Positions 50,396 to 58,245 of a DNA stretch of 64,000 nt are shown here, piece after piece. The stretch is from Butyricicoccus_A sp963620595. Its GTDB lineage: Bacteria > Bacillota > Clostridia > Oscillospirales > Butyricicoccaceae. Position numbers and translations under genes: made by a program. The stretch's first letter is position 1, and every line of letters starts with the position of its first letter. The DNA lies in NCBI GenBank assembly GCA_963620595.1, contig CAVFAY010000002.1, positions 62,001 to 126,000 of the forward strand, read 5' to 3'. A model generated the notes under the pieces. It did no database searches and was not told the DNA's origin. It saw only the letters and a program-made list of their open reading frames with translations.

Positions 50396-51601
50396 ATGGA
50401 CTACAATAAGAAGAATGTCACGGACATCAACGTAACAGGCAAGAAGGTTCTGCTGCGCTGCGATTTTAACGTCCCGATGGCAAAGGACGGAAGCGGCGTC
50501 ATCACCGATGACAAGCGCATTCGTGCAGCTCTGCCGACCATCCAGTATCTGCTGGAGCATGATGCAGCTGTTATTGCATGCTCCCATATGGGCAAGCCAA
50601 AGGGCGAGTGGAAGCCGGAGCTGTCTATGGCACCGGTTGCAAAGCGCCTGAGCGAGCTGCTGGGCAAGGATGTTATTCTGGCAAAGGACATTGTAGGCGA
50701 GGACGCAAAGGCAAAGGCTGCTGCTCTGAAGCCGGGTCAGATCCTGCTGCTGGAGAATCTGCGCTATGACAATGGCGAGACCAAGAATGATCCGGCATTT
50801 GCAAAGGCACTGGCTGATCTGGCTGGCGCTGATGGTATCTATGTATCCGATGCATTCGGTACCGTACACCGCGCACATGCTTCTACCGCAGGCGTTGCTG
50901 CTTATCTGCCGGCAGTTTCCGGTTTCCTGATTCAGAAGGAGCTGGAGGTTATCGGCGGCGCACTGGCAGCTCCGAAGCGTCCGCTGGTTGCTATTCTGGG
51001 CGGCTCGAAGGTATCCTCCAAGATCGGCGTTATCAACAACCTGCTGGAAATCGCTGACACCATCATCATCGGCGGCGGCATGGCATACACCTTCTCTGCA
51101 GCACAGGGCGGCAAGATCGGCGACTCTCTGCTGGAGGAAGACTGGAAGGGCTATGCACTCGAGATGATCGAGAAGGCAAAGGCAAAGGGCGTCAAGCTCC
51201 TGCTGCCGGTTGACACCGTGATTGCTGATGCATTTGCAGCTGACGCAAACTCCGATGTTGTAGAGTCCGGCAATATTCCGGACGGCTGGCAGGGTCTGGA
51301 CATTGGTCCGAAGACTGTTGAGCTGTACTGCGATGCAGTAAAGGACGCAGGTACGGTTATCTGGAATGGTCCGATGGGCGTATTTGAGTTTGAGAAGTTT
51401 GCAGTAGGCACCAAGGCTGTTGCTGAAGCACTGAGTAAGACCGATGCGATCACCATCATCGGCGGCGGCGATTCCGCAGCAGCAGTTCAGCAGTTGGGCT
51501 ACGCAGACAAGATGACCCATATCTCCACTGGCGGCGGCGCTTCTCTGGAGTTTATGGAAGGTAAGGTTCTGCCGGGCATTGCTTGCCTCCAGGACAAGTA
51601 A
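50396..51601 (+). CDS. pgk: Phosphoglycerate kinase
   Basis: 401 aa. Glycolytic ATP-forming step from 1,3-bisphosphoglycerate. It has GKKVLLRCDFNVPMAK, the substrate segment EHDAAVIACSHMGKPKG, and IWNGPMGVFEFEKFAVGTKA. GGGDSAAAV is the nucleotide loop. The ATG at 50396 follows AAGGAGTG. Confidence 0.97.
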   Translation: MDYNKKNVTDINVTGKKVLLRCDFNVPMAKDGSGVITDDKRIRAALPTIQYLLEHDAAVIACSHMGKPKGEWKPELSMAPVAKRLSELLGKDVILAKDIVGEDAKAKAAALKPGQILLLENLRYDNGETKNDPAFAKALADLAGADGIYVSDAFGTVHRAHASTAGVAAYLPAVSGFLIQKELEVIGGALAAPKRPLVAILGGSKVSSKIGVINNLLEIADTIIIGGGMAYTFSAAQGGKIGDSLLEEDWKGYALEMIEKAKAKGVKLLLPVDTVIADAFAADANSDVVESGNIPDGWQGLDIGPKTVELYCDAVKDAGTVIWNGPMGVFEFEKFAVGTKAVAEALSKTDAITIIGGGDSAAAVQQLGYADKMTHISTGGGASLEFMEGKVLPGIACLQDK

Positions 51602-51617
51602 TCATTTCGTTCAGTCC

Positions 51618-51640
51618 GTTCCCCTGCGCGGCAGGGGAAC
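51618..51640 (+). promoter_or_regulatory. Perfect hairpin in the pgk-tpiA spacer
   Basis: GTTCCCCTGC and GCAGGGGAAC form a perfect 10-bp stem with a 3-nt loop. No T run follows. It could protect or process the mRNA between the two genes. Confidence 0.6.
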
Positions 51641-51686
51641 GCTGAAATATATTTAATTAGGATTTTTCAGGAAGGGGAAAACCAAT

Positions 51687-52475
51687 ATGAATCGCAGATA
51701 TCGCAAGACTATTATCGCTGGTAACTGGAAGATGAACATGACCCCGAGCCAGGCAAAGGCTCTGATCGAAGAGCTGAAGCCGATGGTAAGCAAGGTCAAG
51801 TGGTGTGAGATGGTACTGTGCGTACCGTACGTAGACATCCCGACTGCTGTAAAGGCTGCTAAGGGCTCCAAGATTGCTATCGGTGCAGAGAACATGCACT
51901 TCGAGCCGAAGGGCGCTTACACCGGTGAAGTTTCCGCTGATATGCTCAAGGAGTGCGGCGTAAAGTACGTAATTATCGGTCATTCCGAGCGTCGTCAGTA
52001 CTTCAATGAGACCGATGAGAATGTAAACAAGAAGGTAAAGGTTGCTCTGGAAGCAGGCTTCCGCCCGATCGTTTGCGTTGGTGAGTCTCTGACCGAGCGC
52101 GAGCAGGACGTATGGTACGAAGTAATCCGCAAGCAGGTTAAGATCGCTGTTCAGGGCGTATCCGTTGACGACATCAAGAAGGTTGTCATCGCTTACGAGC
52201 CGATCTGGGCTATTGGCACCGGCAAGACTGCTACTGCTGACCAGGCAAACGAGGTTTGCTCTGCAATCCGTGATTGCCTGCGCGAGCTGTACGGCGCACG
52301 CGCTGCACGTGCTATCACCATCCAGTACGGTGGTTCTATGAACGCAAAGAATGCAGCTGAGCTGCTGAGCAAGCCGGACGTAGACGGCGGCCTCATCGGC
52401 GGCGCTTCTCTGAAGGCTCCGGACTTCTTTGCAATCATCGAAGCTGCACAGGATCCGGCTCCGGCAGCAGAATAA
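51687..52475 (+). CDS. tpiA: Triosephosphate isomerase
   Basis: 262 aa. It interconverts DHAP and glyceraldehyde-3-phosphate. It has AGNWKMNMTPSQAK (Lys), IIGHSERRQYF (His), VVIAYEPIWAIGTGKTATA (Glu) and GGSMNAKNAAELLSKPDVDG. GAAGGGG precedes the ATG. Confidence 0.97.
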   Translation: MNRRYRKTIIAGNWKMNMTPSQAKALIEELKPMVSKVKWCEMVLCVPYVDIPTAVKAAKGSKIAIGAENMHFEPKGAYTGEVSADMLKECGVKYVIIGHSERRQYFNETDENVNKKVKVALEAGFRPIVCVGESLTEREQDVWYEVIRKQVKIAVQGVSVDDIKKVVIAYEPIWAIGTGKTATADQANEVCSAIRDCLRELYGARAARAITIQYGGSMNAKNAAELLSKPDVDGGLIGGASLKAPDFFAIIEAAQDPAPAAE

Positions 52476-52489
52476 GGATAAAGAACGAT

Positions 52490-52543
52490 GAGAATCGGCG
52501 GGCTGCTTTGCGAATTGGTGGTCCGCCGTTCTGCTGTTTTTTG
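52490..52543 (+). terminator. Terminator after tpiA
   Basis: AGAAtCGGCGG and CCGCCGTTCT form a stem with a large loop, then GCTGTTTTTT. Confidence 0.65.
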
Positions 52544-52657
52544 ACCCATTGGCACATGCTGCTGCACTTTTGGTGTCCTGTTGGGTAACCGGCGCGGCAC
52601 CGTCCCTTTCCGAGACAGCATGAAAAAATAAGGATTTTTTTGGAAATGAGGTTCAAC

Positions 52658-54181
52658 ATGAAAAAACCGTTAATTCTGATTATCATGGACGGCTTTGGTC
52701 TGCGCGACAGCGATATGGGCAATGCGATCCATGCCGCAAAGCATCCGAACTTGACCCGTTTGTTTAACGAATATCCGACCACCCAGTTGGGTGCATCCGG
52801 TATGGATGTTGGTCTGCCGGACGGACAGATGGGCAACAGTGAGGTTGGCCATACCAATATCGGCGCAGGCCGCGTTGTGTATCAGGAACTGACCCGCATC
52901 ACGAAGAGCATTCAGGACGGTCCGTTCTTTGACAACGAAGCATTCCTCGGCGCGGTGGAAAACTGCAAGAAGAATGATAGTGCTCTGCACATCTTTGGTC
53001 TGCTCAGCGATGGCGGCGTGCACTCGCATATTGAGCATATCTTCGGTCTGCTGGATCTGGCAAAGAAGAATGGTCTGACCAAGGTATTTGTACACTGCTT
53101 CATGGATGGCCGTGATGTTCCGCCGACTTCCGGCATTGATTTTGTCAAGAAGCTGCAGGCAAAGCTGGATGAAATCGGCATCGGCAAAATCGCTACCATC
53201 AACGGCAGATACTATGCGATGGATCGTGACAACCGCTTTGAGCGTCTGGTCAAGGCATATTCCGCCATGGTATACGGCGAGGGCGAGTATTTTGATGATC
53301 CGGTAGCCGCTGTACAGGCGTCCTACGATGCAGATGTTACCGATGAATTTATTGTTCCGGTTGTTACCGCAAAGGATGGTCAGATTAAGGCAAACGATTC
53401 CATTATTTTTGCAAACTTCCGCCCGGATCGTGCGCGTGAAATCACCCGTACGTTCGTTGATCCGGAGTTCACCGGTTTTGAGCGCAAGAATGGTTTCTTC
53501 CCGGTATACTTTGTTTGCATGACCCAGTACGATGCGACCATGCCGAACGTGCATGTCGCATTTAAGCCGCAGCAGCTTGTCAATACCTTTGGCGAGTATA
53601 TCGCAGACAATGGCCTGACACAGCTGCGTATCGCAGAGACTGAGAAGTATGCGCATGTTACGTTCTTCTTTAACGGCGGCGTTGAGGCTCCGTACAAGAA
53701 TGAGTCCCGTGACCTGATTGCTTCTCCGAAGGTTGCCACCTATGATATGCAGCCTGAGATGAGTGCATACAAGGTTTGCGACAAGGTTGTTGAGGAAATC
53801 AAGAGCGGCAAGTTCGACGTCATCATTTTGAATTACGCAAACTGCGACATGGTCGGCCATACCGGCGTATTTGACGCAGCTGTTGAGGCTGTACAGGCAG
53901 TAGATACCTGTGTTGGCAAGACGGTCGATGCGATTCTGGAAATGGGCGGCGTGGCAATGATTACCGCTGACCACGGCAATGCAGACCAGATGTTGGAAGA
54001 GGATGGTGTATCTCCGTTCACCGCACATTCCTGCAATCCGGTTCCGTTCTGCGTTGTCGGCTATCCGGACTGCAAGAAGCTGAATCCGGGTCGTTTGGCA
54101 GATATTGCACCGACGATGCTGCAGGTTCTCGGCCTGGAGAAGCCGGCAGAGATGGACGGCGAGTCTCTGATCGTAAAGTAA
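52658..54181 (+). CDS. gpmI: 2,3-bisphosphoglycerate-independent phosphoglycerate mutase
   Basis: 507 aa. It converts 3- to 2-phosphoglycerate with two Mn ions and a phosphoserine. The N-terminal metal site is LIIMDGFGLRDSD; the catalytic serine is S61 in MGNSEVGHTNIGAGR; the C-terminal metal sites are in HCFMDGRDVPPTSG and ITADHGNADQM. The ATG at 52658 follows ATGAGG. Confidence 0.97.
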   Translation: MKKPLILIIMDGFGLRDSDMGNAIHAAKHPNLTRLFNEYPTTQLGASGMDVGLPDGQMGNSEVGHTNIGAGRVVYQELTRITKSIQDGPFFDNEAFLGAVENCKKNDSALHIFGLLSDGGVHSHIEHIFGLLDLAKKNGLTKVFVHCFMDGRDVPPTSGIDFVKKLQAKLDEIGIGKIATINGRYYAMDRDNRFERLVKAYSAMVYGEGEYFDDPVAAVQASYDADVTDEFIVPVVTAKDGQIKANDSIIFANFRPDRAREITRTFVDPEFTGFERKNGFFPVYFVCMTQYDATMPNVHVAFKPQQLVNTFGEYIADNGLTQLRIAETEKYAHVTFFFNGGVEAPYKNESRDLIASPKVATYDMQPEMSAYKVCDKVVEEIKSGKFDVIILNYANCDMVGHTGVFDAAVEAVQAVDTCVGKTVDAILEMGGVAMITADHGNADQMLEEDGVSPFTAHSCNPVPFCVVGYPDCKKLNPGRLADIAPTMLQVLGLEKPAEMDGESLIVK

Positions 54182-54203
54182 GGATTATTCAGACAAACAA
54201 TAA

Positions 54204-54254
54204 CGGCAGACTGCGCGTTCCCTGTATGAGAGAACGGCGGTCTGCCGCTTTTTT
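54204..54254. terminator. Terminator between gpmI and the exporter gene
   Basis: CGGCAGAC and GTCTGCCG form an 8-bp outer stem with further inner pairing (GTTC/GAAC), then CTTTTTTC. Convergent genes flank it. Confidence 0.85.
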
Positions 54255-54256
54255 CT

Positions 54257-55180
54257 TTACATGTGAATCAGCTCGTTGAGGTAGTCGTTAGAGTCAAGAA
54301 AGACATTTAAGTAATAATTAAATACCGTTGTGTCCTCCTCGTGACAGACGCCGGTCAGGATATTTTCGGTGTGTTCCTGCGGGTCATTTGACAACCCGAT
54401 TTGCTTCATGCGGGCAAGATTTTCTTGAGAAGGACTTGGCGTAGTGTCAATGCTGCAAATACTAATGAGAGCATCGCGCATTTTCCACAGCAGCTGCTGA
54501 CAGCCGCGCAGATAAGCGACCTGTGATTTTTTGAGAGAAATGTTCATGCGCTCATCCAACAAAATATTGATGGAACTGTCCAGTTGGTTGATGTGCTTGC
54601 GCAAATCACGCAGATCGGGAATTCTGCCGAGCAAGACGCGCTCTTTGAGCAGCGGCAGCATGGCTTGCTGCGCACTCAGAATGCCCTTTCTCGTGCGCTC
54701 AGCGCTGTTGTACGGACGAATCAGCATGTTTACAGCAAGAGCGATAATGGTGCCGATGACGGTCTCACGAAAGCGCAGGAGACCGTAAATAATCGTACCG
54801 GATGCCGGAATATCTTTGAGACAGCAGCAGAATACAACACACGCCAGATTGGTGATCGTCGGTTTCATGTGTAGAAGATTACACACGGAAATCATGATGA
54901 TAACGCCGATGAAACAGGTGATTTCAAAATATCCGGTAAAATTTATGACGAAAATCATAGCGAGCAGCGCGCCGACTAAGTTTCCGATAATCATATCTCG
55001 CGCAGAGCGGAGGGAAGCGGTAATAGACGCTTCCATACAACCTAACGCGCCAATGGCGAGAAAGGGAGGATATGGACTGTTGATAACATAGCCCATAGAA
55101 ACGGCAAGACCACAGGCGAGTGCGGTTTTGAATGTGCGCATACCGATGAGAAATGGTGTGTGCTTTTTGAGATGCTTCAT
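54257..55180 (-). CDS. Aromatic acid exporter (ArAE) family membrane protein
   Basis: 307 aa. The first ~165 residues hold about six membrane helices, starting RTFKTALACGLAVSMGYVI and PPFLAIGALGCMEASITASL, typical of ArAE_1/FUSC-like exporters. The last ~140 residues are helical and cytoplasmic. Substrates of these Gram-positive members are mostly unknown. The ATG at 55180 is chosen because AAGGAGG lies between it and an upstream in-frame start. Confidence 0.82.
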   Translation of the reverse strand: MKHLKKHTPFLIGMRTFKTALACGLAVSMGYVINSPYPPFLAIGALGCMEASITASLRSARDMIIGNLVGALLAMIFVINFTGYFEITCFIGVIIMISVCNLLHMKPTITNLACVVFCCCLKDIPASGTIIYGLLRFRETVIGTIIALAVNMLIRPYNSAERTRKGILSAQQAMLPLLKERVLLGRIPDLRDLRKHINQLDSSINILLDERMNISLKKSQVAYLRGCQQLLWKMRDALISICSIDTTPSPSQENLARMKQIGLSNDPQEHTENILTGVCHEEDTTVFNYYLNVFLDSNDYLNELIHM

Positions 55181-55235
55181 GGCAGCCTCCTTCAAGCATA
55201 TAGAAATTCATTCATGAAAAAACTACGTATTTGTT

Positions 55236-55265
55236 ATTATAACACGGAGAGAAAGATCGCGCCAA
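55236..55265 (-). promoter_or_regulatory. Promoter for the exporter gene
   Basis: On the minus strand TTGGCG (55260-55265), 18 bp, TATAAT (55236-55241). Confidence 0.5.
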
Positions 55266-55366
55266 GCGCTTTACCCAAAATGTGTATAGACTGACGGATA
55301 TTGGTGTATTTGCTGTGAAAACACACAAAGAACATTGGAAAAATTGGGGATATTTTCACATATAGA

Positions 55367-55396
55367 TTGACAGATGGGATTTCTGTGTGGTAACAT
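55367..55396 (+). promoter_or_regulatory. Promoter for the acidic membrane protein gene
   Basis: TTGACA (55367-55372), 18 bp, TAACAT (55391-55396). The remaining 125 nt to the ATG hold a GC-rich hairpin near CGCGGACACCCGCG but no ORF. Confidence 0.5.
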
Positions 55397-55521
55397 ATAA
55401 CTGATTCAAAATGCGTTTTTGCTCTGCATGGTATGTGAGCTGTTGCGCCGAAGTTTTGGCGGAAAAACGTGAGTCAATTACCCCGCGGACACCCGCGCGA
55501 CAATGAGAGGAAGATTTGATT

Positions 55522-55893
55522 ATGTGCGCAAAGAAAAAGAACAGCAGCCTCAAGAAAAAAATCGGTATTGGCGTGGCAGTTGCCGGCGCTGCTGCTGGTG
55601 CTGTTGCCGCAGGTGTAGCAGCATATAAACACAGCAAGAGCGAACAGGTTTACCACGAGGCAGAACTCAAGGCAATGAGTGAGTTGGATGATCTGAATGC
55701 AGAAAATGCAGCCTGTGAGGAATGCGAGGCCGCAAATGAGACCGGTGCAGCAGCCGAAGAGCAGCTGAGCATGGAAGAAACCGTTCCGGTAGAAGAGGCA
55801 CCGGAAGAAGACGAAGAAACGCCGGAGAAGCCGGAAGAGACAGAAGAGGAAGCTCCGGCTGAAGAGGAAAAAACAGCAGAAGAAGAGGAATAA
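55522..55893 (+). CDS. Membrane-anchored protein with long acidic tail, unknown function
   Basis: 123 aa, no family recognised. A basic start (KKKNSSLKKK) leads to a Gly/Ala-rich membrane segment (about 16-37), then an acidic domain. The last ~55 residues are mostly Glu, Pro, Thr and Ala. Two Cys (CEEC) lie near residue 68. ATG 55522 follows GAGAGGAAG. The low-complexity tail means similarity searches will be unreliable. Confidence 0.6.
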   Translation: MCAKKKNSSLKKKIGIGVAVAGAAAGAVAAGVAAYKHSKSEQVYHEAELKAMSELDDLNAENAACEECEAANETGAAAEEQLSMEETVPVEEAPEEDEETPEKPEETEEEAPAEEEKTAEEEE

Positions 55894-55916
55894 GGTTTTC
55901 TCATCCGCGGACGGTA

Positions 55917-55942
55917 CAGAGGTACCGTCCGTTTTTGCGTCT
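55917..55942 (+). terminator. Terminator after the acidic protein gene
   Basis: CGGACGGTAC and GTACCGTCCG form a 10-bp perfect stem, then TTTTTG. Confidence 0.85.
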
Positions 55943-55970
55943 GGAAAAGTGCAGAGAAATATGCTATACT
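55942..55970 (+). promoter_or_regulatory. Promoter for the radical SAM gene
   Basis: TGGAAA (55942-55947), 17 bp, TATACT (55965-55970); 31 bp before the ATG. Confidence 0.5.
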
Positions 55971-56001
55971 ATACCAATACCCCTGAAAGGAGTCATTATC
56001 T

Positions 56002-56868
56002 ATGAGATATGAAGGCAGAGTATTTCGTCCGCCGTCTGAGGCCTACAGTCTGATCGTACAGGTTACGGTGGGATGTAGCCATAATAAATGCACATTCTGT
56101 GATATGTACAAGGAAAAACGCTTCCACCTGCGCAAGTTGGAGGACGTTTTGGAGGATTTCAACATCGCACGCAGACAGTACCGCTATATTGAACGCGTCT
56201 TTCTCGCAGACGGTGATGCGCTGATTCGAAAGACAGAGGATCTCGTGACCATCCTAAAGCACATCCGAAAGGTGATTCCAGAATGCCAGCGCGTAACCAG
56301 CTATGGTTCTCCGAAAAGCATCCTGACCAAATCTCCGGAGGATTTGCAGCTGTTGCATTCGCTGGGATTGGAAATGATTTATTTGGGTCTGGAGTCCGGC
56401 AATGAGCAAGTGCTCAAACACATCAACAAGGGCGTGACAGTAGAAGATGTCATCCGCGCCGGTCAGATGGTGAAGGACGCCGGTATGAAGCTGTCTGTCA
56501 CTGCCATCAGTGGTTTAGGCGGCACAGAGATGTGGAAAGAGCACGCGATTGACACGGCAAAGGCATTTTCCCGCATGAAGCCGGATTATATCGGCTTGCT
56601 CACGCTGATGTTTGAGGGCGATGTGCCACTGCGCCGCGAGTGCGAGGCGGGCAAATTCCACTTGCTCACCGCACCGCAGGTAGCCAAGGAAACTCTGCTG
56701 ATGCTGGAGAACATTGACAGCGAGGGTAGTATATTCCGCTCGAACCATGCATCTAATTATCTGACACTCAAGGGAACGCTCAATCGAGACCGCGAAGCCA
56801 TGTGCGAGCAGATTCGCAAGGCACTGGAACGCGGCGGATATAAAAAAGAATATTTCCGCGCCCTGTGA
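56002..56868 (+). CDS. Radical SAM protein with Cx4Cx2C cluster motif
   Basis: 288 aa. The N-terminal VTVGCSHNKCTFCDMY has C25-x4-C30-x2-C33, one residue longer than the standard Cx3Cx2C radical SAM motif. The barrel continues with RVFLADGDALI, YLGLESGNEQVLKHINKG and the SAM-contact segment SVTAISGLGG. It probably binds 4Fe-4S and SAM in the cytoplasm. No partner gene shows its substrate; a role in modification of tRNA, cofactor or peptide cannot be told. Confidence 0.75.
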   Translation: MRYEGRVFRPPSEAYSLIVQVTVGCSHNKCTFCDMYKEKRFHLRKLEDVLEDFNIARRQYRYIERVFLADGDALIRKTEDLVTILKHIRKVIPECQRVTSYGSPKSILTKSPEDLQLLHSLGLEMIYLGLESGNEQVLKHINKGVTVEDVIRAGQMVKDAGMKLSVTAISGLGGTEMWKEHAIDTAKAFSRMKPDYIGLLTLMFEGDVPLRRECEAGKFHLLTAPQVAKETLLMLENIDSEGSIFRSNHASNYLTLKGTLNRDREAMCEQIRKALERGGYKKEYFRAL

Positions 56869-56887
56869 TGAAATGAGAAGAAATATA

Positions 56888-56937
56888 CAAGCCTTTGATT
56901 TTTGCTCAAACAACGAACAAGAATCAGAGGCTCTTTG
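56888..56937 (+). terminator. Possible terminator after the radical SAM gene
   Basis: AGCCTTTGATT and AATCAGAGGCT form an 11-bp stem with mismatches, then CTTTGTGTC with a poor T run. Confidence 0.45.
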
Positions 56938-57050
56938 TGTCGTGTTTGTGTTTATAACAATTTATTAACAAAAGCTTCCTCAAAATGCCTCTTTTTCTTT
57001 TTGCTGCTTCGTGTTACAATGGACACAACAAAAAGAAGGAGTTGATGCCG

Positions 57051-57674
57051 ATGGATTCTGTGTCCCATACCACGGTCGCACATTACCTGCTGGACTATGT
57101 GGAAAATACCAATGGTGTTTCGTTTAACCGGAAAGCGTTTATGTTCGGAAATCTGAAACCGGATCTCAGGGGCGAATACTTGACCAAGCGGCATTATCCG
57201 TCGCTGATGTTTGAAGAAGTCATGCAGCGCATTCGCGATTTTATCGCGCATGTTCGACTGAACAAGAGCAACGGTCCGAAGATCAGTGAGGATCTGGGCG
57301 TGATCTGTCATTACATCACAGATTTCTTCACTTTCCCGCATAATGATGATATTTATGGGCGTTGCTTGCTCATGCATTATATCTATGAAAAGCAAACTAG
57401 CTTGACCATTCGCCGACGAATCAATGAAGCAAAGTTCAATGGCTGGGCACAAAACGCACCGGTAAAGCTTCCGGCAACACCGGATGCTCTGATTACCTAC
57501 ATCTCTGAGCAGCATCGGAGCTATGTCGCACAGAAAACGCATAACATCAATGATGATATTTCCCATATCTGCCGTGTTCTGACGGCTGTCGTGCTTTCTA
57601 TCATCGGAATGACTTGCGCAGCTATCGAGAGACTGCCGCATATTGGCGAGCAGGAAATGGTGCAGACCGCATAA
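57051..57674 (+). CDS. Zinc-dependent phospholipase C-like protein
   Basis: 207 aa. It resembles the S1/P1 nuclease/zinc phospholipase C fold: HTTVAHYLLDY at the N-terminus, GNLKPDL, and LGVICHYITDFFTFPHND with histidine and aspartate ligands. No signal peptide, so it is probably intracellular, unlike secreted clostridial toxins. AAGGAG lies 9-10 nt before the chosen ATG; an ATG at 57045 is closer to it and less likely. Confidence 0.72.
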   Translation: MDSVSHTTVAHYLLDYVENTNGVSFNRKAFMFGNLKPDLRGEYLTKRHYPSLMFEEVMQRIRDFIAHVRLNKSNGPKISEDLGVICHYITDFFTFPHNDDIYGRCLLMHYIYEKQTSLTIRRRINEAKFNGWAQNAPVKLPATPDALITYISEQHRSYVAQKTHNINDDISHICRVLTAVVLSIIGMTCAAIERLPHIGEQEMVQTA

Positions 57675-57688
57675 GACAACCTACCGGA

Positions 57689-57720
57689 AGAGACCGTCTT
57701 GACAGATGGTCTCTTTTTTG
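57689..57720 (+). terminator. Terminator before the NifX-like gene
   Basis: AGAGACC and GGTCTCT form a 7-bp stem, then TTTTTTG. Confidence 0.8.
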
Positions 57721-57727
57721 CCTTCCG

Positions 57728-57756
57728 TTGCAAAAGGCAGTCGTTTGCGATACAAT
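57728..57756 (+). promoter_or_regulatory. Promoter for the NifX-like gene
   Basis: TTGCAA (57728-57733), 17 bp, TACAAT (57751-57756), 34 bp before the ATG. Confidence 0.6.
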
Positions 57757-57790
57757 AAGACCAAATCACCGCGAAAAGGAGAAAAATCAG

Positions 57791-58186
57791 ATGAAGATTG
57801 CAGCCGCATATGATAATGGAGAAGTCTGTCAGGATTTTTCGCAGACCAAACAGTTTAAGCTGTATACTATAGAGGATGACCATATCAGCCACATGGAAGT
57901 TGTTGACGCAGAGGGTGATGCAGCGCAGTGTCTAAAGCAGCACGGTGCGGGATTGCTCGTATGCGGCAAGCTGGATATGATGCAGCAAATGTCCCTGATG
58001 CAGGCGGGCATTGCGCCGTTTCCGGGCGCATACGGCGAGGCAGATATGCAGGTCGGTGCTCTGTTTGTTCGGATGCTGGAGAGTGAAAAAAAGGAAAAGC
58101 AAAAACAGGAGGCCTGTCCGACGCCGGAGCAAGGCGGATGCGCCTCCTGTGCGCATCGAGATCAATGCCAAGATTATACGAAGTAA
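57791..58186 (+). CDS. NifB/NifX-domain (iron-molybdenum cofactor-like) protein with Cys cluster
   Basis: 131 aa. Residues about 1-97 look like the dinitrogenase iron-molybdenum cofactor fold (KIAAAYDNGEVCQDFSQTKQFKLY, then GAGLLVCGKLDMM and AGIAPFPGAYGEAD). The C-terminus after a Lys-rich linker has C-x7-C-x2-C-x5-C (CPTPEQGGCASCAHRDQC), which could hold a metal. No other nif genes are visible, so the role is not nitrogen fixation; a metal or cofactor carrier is an inference. AAAGGAG precedes the ATG. Confidence 0.75.
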   Translation: MKIAAAYDNGEVCQDFSQTKQFKLYTIEDDHISHMEVVDAEGDAAQCLKQHGAGLLVCGKLDMMQQMSLMQAGIAPFPGAYGEADMQVGALFVRMLESEKKEKQKQEACPTPEQGGCASCAHRDQCQDYTK

Positions 58187-58189
58187 AAA

Positions 58190-58230
58190 GGCAAACCGCC
58201 CTGTCCATGGAGACAGAGCGGTTTTTGTAT
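58190..58230. terminator. Bidirectional terminator between convergent genes
   Basis: AACCGC and GCGGTT close a stem with inner CTGTC/GACAG, then TTTTTG on the plus strand. Confidence 0.8.
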
Positions 58231-58245
58231 TAGGAGAGAAGAGGT

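Noticed and set aside
52670..54028. 452-codon antisense frame opposite gpmI
   Set aside because: Shadow of gpmI; no ribosome site or domain. The same applies to long antisense frames opposite argS (8868-10100), infB (42873-44180) and pgk (50390-51520).
57051..57674. Secreted phospholipase C toxin
   Set aside because: No signal peptide and no membrane-binding C-terminal domain; only the small zinc-fold core is present.
57791..58186. Nitrogen-fixation gene
   Set aside because: Only the NifX-type fold is shared; no other nif gene is in the window and such domains occur in many non-fixers.
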